A model generated the notes under the pieces. That model saw only the letters and a program-made list of their open reading frames with translations, made no database searches and was not told the DNA's origin. A program made the translations under genes and the position numbers. From Sisyra terminalis (taxonomy: Eukaryota > Arthropoda > Insecta > Neuroptera > Sisyridae), in the NCBI GenBank assembly GCA_958496175.1, contig OY292279.1, forward strand, positions 10,850,001 through 10,914,000: DNA of 64,000 bases. The letters are read 5' to 3'. This document shows positions 11,440 through 24,400 of the stretch, in pieces. How positions within the stretch are numbered: position 1 is the stretch's first letter; each line of letters begins with the position of its first letter.

Positions 11440-11640
11440 GAAAGAAAAAAAAATGTCCTACCTAACACCTGACCAGAGCAAAGCCCTTCCCAGCCTACCT
11501 ATCCATTTATCTAAAATATTGCAATTGCCTTAGTCACCAGAAAAAAAAATCCCCAACCTTATCGTTGCAACCAGGATTCGAACTGCTTCCTAATACCAAT
11601 TGGTATCCTGGAATCCTTTTACCTAACGAATTTGCATCTG
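11440..11640 (-). mobile_element. Possible tRNA-derived SINE
   Basis: On the minus strand the sequence contains CAGTTCGAATCCTGGTTGC, a good RNA polymerase III B-box/T-arm. It is preceded by a weak A-box-like GTTAGGTAAAAGGATTCC and followed by a longer unique body and an A/T tail. It is not a functional tRNA because no full cloverleaf is evident. SINE origin is inference. Confidence 0.35.
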
Positions 11641-11940
11641 GAGACACCAAAGCGAACGGATATTGGAGTCTCGAAGATGCCGCGTAAAACCGCGCGCGTG
11701 TACGGGAAAAAAATATGAAAACAGTTTGTGACTAAAGCATTTGCAATTCGCGATTTAGCTGAAACGGCAAAAAAGGGATTAGTGTACAAAAGCATGCAAC
11801 ATAGCTTGACTGAAGTCCTCAAACAGCAATCAGCATTCAAACTGCTACCATTAATCCATCCTCCGAACAGCTCCAACAATCCAATTGATGTGGCACAAAC
11901 ACAACACTTAGAATATCTGAAAAAAGAAAATGAAAATTAA
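11641..11940 (+). pseudogene. Broken ORF of unknown origin
   Basis: One plus frame runs from about 11641 to the TAA at 11938-11940 and is interrupted only by a TGA at 11716-11718. Its composition differs from its A+T-rich surroundings. It includes a basic MPRKTARVYGKK start-like segment (ATG 11677), a stretch LAETAKKGLVYKSMQHSL, and a charged C-terminus LEYLKKENEN. I do not recognise a family. It could be a retrocopied fragment of a host gene or part of the adjacent repeat. Confidence 0.3.
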
Positions 11941-11990
11941 TTTTAAGGAAGTAAAATAAGGGAAAACAGCCCCCGTCCCTACTCAAGGAT

Positions 11991-12009
11991 TTTTTTTTTT
12001 TTTTTTTTT
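11991..12009. repeat. Poly-T tract
   Basis: This is a run of 19 T just after the broken ORF. It could be an A-tail of a minus-strand retroelement or a simple slippage tract. Confidence 0.8.
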
Positions 12010-13465
12010 GGTAAATATTAGAAGTGTATTTTTCGTATTAAACACTTAAAGCCTAATAGCTTCCAATATTATATGGGTATTAGACCATAAGGTGAAAAGA
12101 GTAAGCCTGCTTAATTAAGTTGAAATCTCATTTAGATCAAAACAACAAAAAAGGATAACAAATCAAACGTAAATAGCCAGCTTTATGTTCGCCATTTTTG
12201 TATTGATTCGAACAAGCCAAGTTGTTTGTTACATCCTCAATTGTTTTGTCAACAACGCTTATGGACCTAACAATGCAAATTTTATTTCTCAAATTTCAGC
12301 ATTATTCAACCAAAAAACCCAATAAATCAATCACAAATCGATTACACACCATCTCCAAACTATTTCCACTACATTTTCTTTGGGGTCGTTGGTGAATTTT
12401 TCGCAAAAAATGCAAATGAAAATTGGACCCAAGCGTACACCATTGACCCATGAAGAAAACTTTATTTCATGAATTTGATTAAAATTTACTTACCCGAATA
12501 AAAATAATTAGCACAATCGATAAAACACTACTTAAACTATCTCTTGTACAACTTGTTGGCTTTTAATTAAGTGAAATTTATTAATTATTCACTAATTAGC
12601 CCAGAGCTTAAGCCAAGCAATGCAGTTTCCACTAACACATATTAATGCACTCTACTGAGCAAGGATAACAAGCAGACCAATAGGATTGCAAGTTTTCGAA
12701 ACAGTCATATGTTTTAATGCCAACTAAAATTTGAAAATTTCAAAACTAATTATGATATTAAATAATTGTTCTAAGAATATAATTATAAAGAAAATTTGTA
12801 ATAATTGTTATTATTTTTTTTATAAGATTAATCTACAGTTAACTAATTGTTTTCTGAAATATAACTACAAATTTGGTACACAAAACACCAAAACTCTTAA
12901 TTTAAATTTTAATATATAAAGTTTAATTTCAGGAAGAATAATTTTTGGTTCCCTCGTAGGTGAAGGAAAGATATACAAAACTCATTGAATATATTTTAAA
13001 AGCAAAGTCTGAAGTCAAAAGATTGTCCCCAATAACTAAAGTCATTTAAAATTTAAATGTTCCTAACAATAGGTAGCATTCTAACAAGGTTGATAGAAAA
13101 GCTGATATGCTTGTAACAAAAAAGGACATGCTACAAAATGCTACGCATCAGTTGCATGATTTTTACCATTAACTTCTATACGATTTCCACATATTATTGT
13201 CTATTTCATAGCGTATATTTAAGAACTTTTTATTTCGCCACAGCATCAAAAATACAACTTATTAAATGTATTTGTAAATATTAATGTAATTAAGATTTTA
13301 TTAATTGCCTAAAAAGCTGAGAATTAATAATAGGCGTTCTTATAATTCTTTAAGATTTCAAGTTCAATCTTAATTGAATTTGTACTTTGGCGCGCTTAAT
13401 AACAAAGCTCCATTTATATAATTTATGCAATAGAATGTGTCACTTAGTGAATTTTTGATATATGA
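12010..13465. other. Intergenic, no gene seen
   Basis: A+T-rich sequence without a credible ORF, RNA gene or repeat structure that I can support. Confidence 0.6.
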
Positions 13466-13469
13466 CTCG

Positions 13470-13705
13470 TTTATTTTGAAAGTGGCGTAAGTCCATTTCA
13501 AGGTCGGTCTATATGGTGATTCTTTTTCTTGTAACTAGAACAAAGTATTTAACTGCTAAGTTTTCAGAAATTACTGATTTCATTTTAGTTGTTAATAAAA
13601 ACGCCAATTATTCCCTTCTTCTTAGTATCTCATGTACCTTTGGATAAAAATGATAATACTATAGGGATTGTTCTTGAAATGGTCTTAACTCACTTTCAAA
13701 ATAAA
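13470..13705 (+). mobile_element. MITE with TTTATTTTGAAAGTGG ends (copy 1)
   Basis: The ends are inverted repeats (TTTATTTTGAAAGTGGCGTA at the left, CTCACTTTCAAAATAAA at the right). The same element occurs in opposite orientation at 31379-31611. The inner sequence is also conserved between copies. It is non-coding and the target duplication is unclear. Confidence 0.8.
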
Positions 13706-13896
13706 TGGCGCATATAAAAAGTATGCTAATTAAATTTTTATTTGGGCGCCATTAAAACCTCCACCCATCTCCGTCTTCAAAGTAGTAAATTGACAATTTC
13801 TGATAGTATAAAAAAGATAATATATATCTCTATTTCAAGATTTCTTAGCGTTCCATCAATACTACAGTTGCATTTCCGCCATTTTAAAGTAGAAGA

Positions 13897-14475
13897 GAAA
13901 AGGTATTTAAAGGTGTTTTAATGATCAGAAAACCAATTAAAAGTCGTTTAAAGATATTAGAGTGAAAATGATTACGAAATGCCCCTAAATATCTTCTTTT
14001 AATAGACCAAAACCTTCGTATTCTGGTGGAATTTGGTTCCCTGAACCTGGTTTAGGTGTCACATGTAAAACCCAAACATCAAAAAGAAAACCTAATGAAG
14101 AACAAATAATTTTATGAAGGCCTTTTTCAAGTACAAAAAATTGTACATCTTGTAAATTGTATATCTTTTAAAAACAGGCATTTAAAGGTATTTTAATGAT
14201 CAAAAAACCTATTAGAAATCACTTAAAAATGGATTATGGAATATTGGAATAAAAATGATTTCCAAATGCCTCTAAATATCTTCTTGTAATAGGCCAAAAC
14301 GTTTGTATTCTGGTGGAATTTGATTCCAATTTCGCTTCCCTGAACCTGGTTTAGGTGGCACATGTATAATCCAAACATCAAATTGAAAATCTTATGAAGA
14401 ATAAATAATTTTATGAAGGCCTCTATTGTAAACAAATTTCAATTTAAAAAAAAGTTAATATATCTTTTAAAAACC
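13897..14475 (+). repeat. Tandem duplication, about 275-bp unit
   Basis: Two direct units (13897-14171 and 14172-14475) share TTTAAAGGTGTTTTAATGAT-like starts, CTGGTGGAATTTG, CCCTGAACCTGGTTTAGGTG and TTTTATGAAGGCCT in the same order. Each unit begins with sequence like the AAAGGCATTTAAAGGC MITE family, so a MITE-containing segment was duplicated. Confidence 0.85.
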
Positions 14476-14829
14476 ATTATTACTTGCAATTAAAAATTAT
14501 CATAAAAAGAATGACTAGTGCATATCACAATTTATGATTCAATTGTTGAAAAATTCACGATAATTACCTACCAAAAACGAATTTAGACTAAATCATTCAA
14601 GGTTGCTTCACTTCTTATCAATTTAAAATGAAAAAAAAAAAGTGAAAATTTCTAAGAATATAATGTAAACCCAAACTATATTTATAAATGTACGATGGAA
14701 TTGAAGCCTCAAGGTTCCGTAAACATTGTTGTTGTTTTATTTTTGCTATACAAAAGTTGGACATTTTCGTTTTACGTCCGTATTTTATTTGTTAATTGAA
14801 AATAACCAAAACAGTCGACACTTTGTGTT

Positions 14830-15102
14830 ATGATTTCTTTGGCGTTTAATTACAACATTGACAATTTCGCAACAGAGCCGGAATTCGGAATTGATGCCAC
14901 ATATGGGCAAGCGTTCCACACAAAGACCGAGGCCAGGGGAATTAATAATTCGGAAGAAAAGTAATTGGGTGGGTTTTCAGCAGGAAGGTTTTCCGGGGAC
15001 GATGAATGAATCGAGTTTTGGATCGGTGGAAACCTTCGGGGATTTGGCAATGGAAGCGGGGGAGGTTTTGGTGTTTTCTCGACGGTTTTGTGTCCATCTT
15101 AA
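14830..15102 (+). other. GC-richer ORF remnant upstream of sqa
   Basis: One 91-codon frame from ATG 14830 to TAA 15102 contains only two internal stops. The first part reads like coding sequence (EPEFGIDATYGQAFH) and the last part is Gly-rich (GFGNGSGGGFG). The region is GC-richer than its neighbours and just upstream of the sqa transcription start region. It could be a decayed exon or promoter-proximal composition. Confidence 0.2.
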
Positions 15103-15208
15103 TAATGTGGTGTAATACATATGTAAAAAATTTACACAGTCGAGTGGTTCGATGTATATGTGTGTTACATTTTCTAAATGCAAACGTTTGAAATGTTGAA
15201 ACGTTCTC

Positions 15209-15215
15209 TCAGTCC
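15209..15215 (+). promoter_or_regulatory. Candidate initiator for sqa
   Basis: TCAGTCC fits the arthropod initiator consensus TCAGTY. It lies about 220 bp upstream of the first sqa start codon in a GC-richer stretch. No TATA box is evident. Confidence 0.3.
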
Positions 15216-15433
15216 GGTTCGCGACTACAACTCATTAACGACGAGCTCGACCACCAGAGATATCCCAATCAAAAACGGCAACAATCAGTTCCTAAAAAGC
15301 GTGTGATTACAACAATCGTTCGTAACAATCGTTCCACCCAATTGTTGTGTGAATCAACGTGAAATCAGTGAATTGTTGTGCTAATTTTTTCCAAAACAAT
15401 TTGGGATTTGTGTCCACTTTCCACATCCAGGAT

Positions 15434-18400
15434 ATGATTCATGTGGACGAAAACGATCCCGTGGGAGGTGAGTTGAAAATGTTAACAATCATCCTAACAA
15501 ACGACCAAAGAAAATGCGCATTTAATCAGTCAACTTGCAACGAACCGGTTTTAAGGGATGCACTAGAAACAAGAATTGTGGAAAAATCGTGAGAAAATTC
15601 TTGAAGAAAAACCCAATGCACGTACGTCAATTCCAGCTGTTCCCTTTCTCTTCGTCCAATATTTCATTAGCAACTTGCATTGGTTTTGGCCTAAATCGTG
15701 ACAATCGTAAACCATCACTGTCCTTGGAATCTAGCAAAAATCGTGAGCCTCCATCGAAATATTTCTTTGGGTCAATTTAGTGGCCCATTGACGCCGCCGA
15801 ACCGATAAAACCTGTAAATGGTCGGACAATTGTTTTGCAATCACAATCGTTAATAATTATACCAAATATGGTTGTGGTCTTGGTCGTCTTGAACAACTTG
15901 AAATATACATATAGCTATACCTGAGAGATTTGAACGACTCATACTTTCCATACGTGCACTTTTCCATCGTCAAATTCATTACAACGAAGAAAAGCCTATG
16001 CGAGTCGAACACGTCATCGTCATCTCCATGGTCATATCGTAGTCATAGATCTACAAAACGATAAATGACCACAATAACTCCACCATACCGGCACCGTTTT
16101 TATCAATCAAATCCAACGACTCCATCGATTTTTCGACTTATTTTTTCCAAGACATTTAATACCTGCAACAGTCATGCTTCAGCTTTTGATTCGTATTATA
16201 TAAATCGCGAAATTGATATATTTCTTTTCTTGGGAAAAAAAAACCGTTCAACAAATACACATATCCGATTACTTGTGCAGAAATCAATACGTTTTTCTCC
16301 ATTTTTCAATACACATCGTATATCAACAAAATTTAGATCGATCAAGATATCACATAGATCAATCATGATCAATTTCCATTTAAAAGTTGTATATGAAATG
16401 TTTGTTTTTAAAAATGAAACAATAAAAACCAGCTTGACTTCCCGCGTCATTAAATTGGTCCTTTTTGGACGAAGTTCTTTAAATCCGAAGATAGTCAATT
16501 CCCCTTTTTATAAGGTCCAAAATTTCTTTAGAAACTTTCTAGTTTCCCTTGTAATAATATAAAATATGTATCCTTTTCTTCTGAGGATGTCACCCATTCC
16601 ATGTTATTTTCTTCATTCTTTTCCAACACCATATTTCTAATTGATTTTTTGAACATTAAAATGCCTTTAAATGCCTTTTTAAACAGGGATGACTTGAGTT
16701 ACCCACCCTTATCAAATATAGATCAGTGCATATTAAAATTTTTGACAAATAGATGAAACCAATCCAATTTTCCATCCGGGACCCTTTATCTTCATCTATT
16801 TTCTAAGAAAACAATTTCATATAAACATTAAAAACTAACATGTCTTCAAAAACTATCTAAGTATTTAAATTTGGCACTATACAAGCCAACATGATAGTTT
16901 ATTTCGTTGAAAATTGAAAACGATTGGCACAATTTCTTGGTTTTTAAACAAGAAATTTGATTAAGATAAATGATTTTCACAAATTGTTTTTCTTTGTTCA
17001 AAACATAAAGATAAGTTATATATTCGTTTTGTTATTATAACTTTAAATATACATAGTTTATTGATAAAATTTATCAACCTAATCTTATCAACATTTGTGC
17101 AAATTGGCCAGTGGGTTAATCAATTGGGTCCAAAATTTGTGGTGGTGATTTTTGAATATGTTCTGCTTTAAAACTTTGCAAATAAATCCACAATCGTTTG
17201 TCTAATTGGCACTCATTGAATATAGAAAATCGTTTCCAATTTTCTCTTAAAATAATCGAATATATGGACACGTGTCTTTGATCTCTGGCAAATGAAAATC
17301 ATTCAAACACGAGCTTGAATTCTTTAGGTATATAATATGTATAATATTGAACACTAGAATGAAAATCCCTGAAATTTTCGTGGCTTCGGGTCTCAAGGTG
17401 GTTTAATTTGGCACTGTCTAGACCTTAAATATCTGTAGACATCAATGACTATAAAGATTCAACCGATAGTTTCCTGTTAATGTTATTTTTTTATGATACA
17501 ATTTTATTTACGCTAACTAGTAAATCTTGCTACCCTTTTCTAAATGTAGAAGTAGTAATTTTTTTTGAAATTTTATCAATTTGGTGCAGAAAAATCTTAG
17601 GCTAGATTAGATTCAATATAGCATGTTTAATTTAATCATAATCCTGATAAAAAAGGCGTTTAGAGGCATTTTGAAATTAGTGCATTTAAAGTGCCTTTAA
17701 TAATGAATTCTCATGGATTTTTTGAATATTTAAAATGCCTTTTTTTTGACAGGGAAGTTACAAATCTATTCCAGAAACTACTGTTGACATTTCCTACAAA
17801 AAGGTACCCAAAGGTACCTTACAACAAAAACAAATATTATCACTCTTTTACAGTAATGTGGGTTCTTTATAATTCATCATTTTTCGTGAACTTTTCATGC
17901 TTCTTCTTAAATATCTCGTCTTCCAATTCCTCCACCTTCTTTTTGGTTTTCATATTATATTTCTATTTCTTTAAAGTCTGCAATTTCATATAAAAATTTA
18001 TTGTTTGTAAGCCACTTATCATTCCTTCCTTTACTTACCATGATTTTCCTCGATTTGGTATTTCATTTGCAATCGATCTCGGTGACTTTAGGTGAGGATC
18101 AGATTAAAAATTTCCCTTAAAATCTTAATAAATTAATGGAAGAGTATTTAAATGGAATCTCTGGAGTTTAACGCATTTAAATTTTCAATGGAATGGTCAT
18201 CCAAAAATTAGAGCAGTGGTTTCCATTATAACTTCCTTGATGGAAAAAGTTGTCTGAAATTTTTTAAGGAAATAGTAATGGACATAAAAATGAATTATTT
18301 ATCAAATATAAGACAGATAAAGGAAAGGAAGATCTCTGGATTCCTTTGTGGTTTCCCATGTGAATTGCTTTGTGGATTCCCAAATGATTTCCTATTTGGT

Positions 18401-21400
18401 TTCCCATGTAGGTTCATATGTAAGTCCAATTAGGAACATCAAATGATTTCCACATAGGTTTTGGTAGTATTTTCCCATTGAAATTTATAACACAGCATTG
18501 TAAATTACCAATAATTAATTTTAGTTATTTGGTTAATGTTATGTATTTGTTTTCATATAGTTTTCCACCTCCGTCAATGGTATCTTGCCCTGTAAAAAAA
18601 GGCATTTACATCTAAAATCAATACATTAAAGTATCTTTAATAACTTTAAACTACTTCTACGGGGTTTTTTGAACATTTAAAATATCTTTAATTGCGGTTT
18701 TTAAACAGGGATGTAGAAAAAAAATGATCGAAGTTCTGTAACAAACTATTATAAGCATTATGGGGAAAAGAACGCTATTTTTTTAAGGATTGGGAATCAA
18801 TGATGTAGACTCTATATTGTAGAGGAATACGATTGGATAATGATAACAAAGAACTGGAGTGATAAAAAAGTAATGAAATTTCAATTTATAAAGAATTCGT
18901 GATACTTATGATATAGAAATATGAATTCAGAAAATCGGTCAAAAGGAAATAGTTGAAGTTACCTACAGTGTTCTTGATGATATTTTAAAGTAGATGAAGT
19001 TTAAAAACCAAATATTATTGGTCGTTTTCTACTGGAAAAAATTATATTTGTATGAATATGAATAGGATGACCAGAATCCTTTTGAGTTGTGGAAGTGGAA
19101 TCGAATTGGAGACCTAACAGAAAAGGAAAACTTTAGAATGATTGAAATTCAAGTTAAATAAATTTCATTTTGCAAGTTTATAAATTACATTTCAATACTT
19201 TTTGATTAATTAATTATAAAATTCAACACTTTTTTTCTATTAACGACCACATGGCGTTAATAATGAAATAATTCAAATCTAATTATCAAACACCAATCCA
19301 AGAGGAATGTTATATGCAGTTGTAACACAAAAAAAAAATATTAAAAAAGAAACCAAAAGGGAAATTAAAAAAAAACAATACAAGCAACTATAATTGCAAT
19401 CAATCATTTAATTATAGTATAAAAATATAATTTATATTCTTCTTATAACTTTACATTTGCAATACAAGAACTGGCGAGGTTAGTCACGTAGGAAAGGCAG
19501 GAAATTCAGGATCATAAAGAATAAAGAAATAATCAAAAGCATAAACAACAAAATAATAACACATTATATTAATAAATTTCTTACATTTTACACTCAATTA
19601 TCACATTTTAAATGGGAAAACAAGGCATTGGTAGAACGCCAATAATTAACGGTTGTTTGTGAAAAAAAATATATATTTTCCTGATTTTAATTCCGTTAGT
19701 TGTATATTTTCCAGTTTTGTTAAGACCTTACGACAAGTGATGATTAATCAAGGATTTTTTTTATGTATTTTTCTTTGAAGAAAATTCAAATATTCCGTGT
19801 TTTCTTTTGAATTAACAATGGGTGTGTTTCCTTGATTTGACAGTTGGTGGCGCGTCGTAAGCGGATATAGAGAAATGGTGGAGGGAATTTCAAAATTATT
19901 TTCGATTTTAAAATATCACTGTTTCCAAGGTTGAGATATTTTCCGATTATTTTCTTTTCTGTGATTTTCAATTAAAATATAACTCAATGTTAATTGTCTC
20001 CAAATGTTTTTATCAGAGATTTCTCGCAATTTTAACGAGATGAAGCGAATATGTGTAGATGTGCCAAGTATTACAACAACATGATGTGGATTTTTTTCAA
20101 AAGAAAAACGTTGACAATATGTGTAATTTTTTTAATTCAAATCCACACGTTTTTATTTTCTTTTAAAATAAAATATATTTAGTATGATTTTTTTTTTTTT
20201 TTTGGTGAATTTGGCACGAAACCAAAGAACAAATTTTTGCCTTCTCGACCCCGACGTCGTCGCTCCTCATTTTTGTTTTTAATACTCCAATGGCGGTTGT
20301 TTAAATAATATTGAAACAAGGACAATTAAAATATTTTCTGGTCTATTTGGGCATTTCGCCAAAAATAGATATTCTGCGATATGAATCGGTTTAAAATAAT
20401 CTAAAGTCATCAATGATTGGCCGGCCATTGTTTGCGGTTTCGGCCCCTTTTCGTTCAACAACGCACCAGGTTTTATTCGCCGGATGTGTAATATCTTTGC
20501 AAACTTTGGCCGAGTAACATTGCGCCATGTTCTCGTTGAATTTCACCACCAAATTTGCGTCCCCTCCATTTGGCCCGATCGAGAATTCGCAGCGCAAATT
20601 TGATGAATGTATATCCCTGATGCAACACTGCAAGAATTCCGGATATGTTGTAAACCAGTTTTGTAAGTCGACCACTTTTAGATCCTTGTATGGGGTCATT
20701 TTTTTTATTTGCATCGCTAAAATTCCCGTGACATAAACGTCGTCGATCCAGAAATAACTTCCATCCTGAACAGCAGCTGCAGATAAAGCACCAGCTATCT
20801 CTGGTGTCGTAACATAAAACCATCCCGACAAAAACGGAGGATAGCGGGATTTCCTATATTCCTGTTGCGTCACAAACCACTTATTAGCACGATCCCGTTT
20901 CGGGAGCATTCCTCGTAAGATATATCCAGCCATAAAATGGCCATTCTCCCATTTCCATTGGTTCAAATGTTCCATAATTCGATGAAAATCAAATACTATA
21001 TCATCATCCATTTTCACCACAAATTTCGCCTGTGGACAATATTTCGCCACCCATTTTAGTCCCAACAAGTGTTTATAAGTTAAATTTCGGTATGCCTCAT
21101 GGAAATTTCCTTGTATTATATCCCCAAAACGATTAAATTCGTCCAACAAAGCCGCTTGGGATACTCCATACTTGGTATAATCGCTTCTTTGTGGTTCCAA
21201 CGCCACATTAAAAACCAATTTCACATGAAATTTATCCAAAATTTCTGGTGGCACCGCTCGTCGAATGGCACTTCTTGAATGATCATTTCCAATAAAAGAC
21301 GTCACAACAAACACCGCAAATATCCCATTGTTGTTTCTCCCTTTACAAATGTCACTATTTAAATTAAATTGTTCAAATCGATTAGCAGTCGAAGAAAACT

Positions 21401-24400
21401 TGACAAGTGGTTGATTTTCAATTGGCGCCTGTCGCCGCGGTTTTTCTTCAGGCAAATCAAACGCCTGACTCAACAAATAATCAACCGTTAATATAAATAC
21501 AATACAAATCATTAAACACACGAAAATTTTCAATGATTGAAAGAATGAAATGATCATTTTTCCATTAACAAAGACGAAATAAATGGGTAATTCCAATCGC
21601 CGGACTTTCACCGCATCGTTGTTGGTTTATTTGGTCGTTGTCGGATAACTTTCACTCATTAAGAGTCCATAGTTGTCGGTAATTGAAGAATAAACGTTAT
21701 TATTACATTTTTCAATTAAGATCAATCGATTTTTTCGTCATAGCTTCACCTTGGGATCAACACATGTTCGTGGATCAAATGAATGCAATCCGTTCATTTC
21801 TTTAAGACCATCGAAAATCGGATGAGAAACAGGACATGGAAAAGAAAAAAAAATAATTTTAGAATTACTCATCGCAGATATTTTATATTTGTACACAAAT
21901 AGCAAGTGTAACGGTTTAAAAATTCGTATAAACAAAAGGAAATTCATATGGTATGAAAGTATGTTTATAAATATGTTAAAATATTTGTAAAATTTATTTA
22001 TTTTTCAACACAAAACATCCTTTTATGAAAGTGTGACGTACTTTCAACACATTTAGTGGAAAAGTTAAACTAGTTTTTCCTTATTTGGTTGCAATTAATA
22101 ACAATTATTAATATTGACATTCAAATTACAATATTTTTACATAAAATCTAAAAGCAAGTACGTTGTTGCGTTTAAATTACTTCTAATGATATATTATTTA
22201 TATAAATGCCTTCTATTTAAATAAAAAACCAATTGTACTCAATAAAAGTGTTCGCAGATTATAAATTATATAATTTACAATTTCTGTCGGTACTATGGAA
22301 TCAGGGCCGATGATTAATATATGGATGCATTGGGTAGCTATACCCAATGTACCCCCCTGTTTTCTTTTAATTTACTAATAAATAATTTTCTTTGGTTTTG
22401 ATAAATCTTTGGTTTCGATAACAAACGTAAAACCAAAGCAATTTAAATTTTTGCAAAAAAAATTTATGAAAGTTAAACAAGAACAATGATTTTTGTAAAC
22501 CGTCCAAAATGACAATAAAAACGTTCTAAGCATCGATCTATTAAATTTTTTTGGAAATTTCCTACCCTAAGGGATCAAACTAGAGATTGAAATTTTTTTT
22601 CAATCTCGCATTATAGATATTCGATAGACATCTAAATTTTGTTTTCTATTTACAAGACAAAACGCTAGTGGATGACCTATGTTTATCAGTGGCGGATTTA
22701 CAAATTTGCCGCCAGTAGGCTATTCAATTTTTGCCGCCCCTATTGACCTGTGAAATTCTATCCCTAATTCGCAATCATGTTAATTAGATTTATTATCAAT
22801 GGAATCTTAATTTGTGCTCTATCACCGTTATTACATCAACTTTTCCTGTGTTTAACAAATTTTTGTGGCCAAATTTGCCGACCTGGGCGTCAGCCTGCTG
22901 ATAAATCCGGCACTGATGTTCCTAATTTATTTCCTAATCCCTTTCCCATTACTCTTCCAGAAATAACTCTCATAAACCTTTGGGAGTTGCTTCGTTTATT
23001 TACTTTTTCGGAAACCCAACTAATCTTTATTTTGGATTCAAATATTGCATGTATAGGATACCAATTATCACTACTTCTAGAGATTTTGATCAGTTTTGGT
23101 ATAAAATATTGTGAAATTGAATCCAAAAACTTTATAAATTTTTCATATTTACCCTACCAAACCTATTAGGCATCGTTTTTTTTTTAATTATACCAACGAA
23201 GTATAACTTTTCACCCGCGTACATAAGCATATACACCGTTTTTTTATTTATAAATATTTTTGAAATTTTTTTTTCTTGGCTCATACTAGAAAATTGTTTC
23301 GGCTAGATTTCTTAATATGTAAAAATCTGCGACTAAAAAAAACCTTTTTACACCACTTGGCTTCTATTAAAGATTTCAATAAGATCATTACTGTAATATT
23401 GAAATTCTTTCAATGTATTTCATAAATCTTCATCGAATTTTCCAAATATTCAAACGAATATTACATGCATATACCTACCAAATACCTATCTTCTAATCTA
23501 CCATTCATAAATTGGAGCATTTGATGTAAACATTGCAAGAAACGTTGGGTAATTATTCGCTTTATCTGTTTTTAAATTCCCCACTGCCAAAGTGGATGTT
23601 CTATTTATAAATGAATCATCTGTTAGAGATGCTAATGATCCATACAGAAGCTAATAAGATGATTCAAAATGAGAAAACACAATTTGAGGACAAGTCTGCG
23701 TATACCTCTAGTGCTTCTAAATCATATTTTATTTCCGTAACACTTAATCTAGTTTTTCATTCTCCAAAAATTATCTTTTAACTGTATTTTAAATTGATGA
23801 TTTTTATTAAATTTTACATAATTGTTTTTATAACATGTAACATAATGGAAAGGGAAATTTAAATTAACAAATATTTGTCTACCGTAACGGTTATATACAT
23901 TGTTATCCAAAATTCTTCTACCGAAATTTTCTATTTATAATGTAAGAACAGTTTTGTTGTCATTAACATTTGGGGGATACGACTAGTCAACATATAAAAA
24001 ATAATCCCACACTAAAGTTATGTTGATTTCAAGCTCAATATAATTAGGCAGAGATATATTTTTTTTCAAAGACAAAATCTAAATTTAAACTAAATTAAGT
24101 CTTTTTAAAACAACTTGTAAATTGACTTCTTTATAACAACTACAAAATAAACACATTAATTTTATAAAAAAGTATCAAATTTTTAAACATAGATATACAA
24201 GTTTATGTTCTGATTAAAATTTAAAAAAAAATAAAAACAAATATTTCATACATTAAATAATTAATCGATAATTTTAATCATAATAATAATATCCTGTCTA
24301 ATATAAAATATCAGCAGTTAATAGTTTATGTTAGATTACTTAACTCAAAACAAAATATAAGTTTAGGATTACAAGAAATTATACATTTGTTTTTTCTATA

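Larger units (their letters stand above)
15468..20280. other. sqa intron 1, 5' part
   Basis: No host exon is seen. The stretch contains three members of one MITE family, an unexplained long ORF at 16065-16562 and A+T-rich filler. A slightly GC-richer patch at 15850-16110 directly follows the first exon and might be regulatory. Confidence 0.6.

Noticed and set aside
20473..20823. 116-codon minus-strand ORF and a 69-codon plus-strand ORF
   Set aside because: They overlap the conserved galactosyltransferase frame and show no family resemblance.
21558..21611. Upstream extension of the galactosyltransferase to a GTG codon
   Set aside because: The extension has no ATG and meets a stop just upstream. 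The ATG at 21557 gives a standard type II anchor.
22777..23169. 130-codon plus-strand ORF
   Set aside because: It begins inside a hAT-type MITE and runs into A+T-rich DNA. The opposite strand is also open, and no domain or splice context supports a gene.
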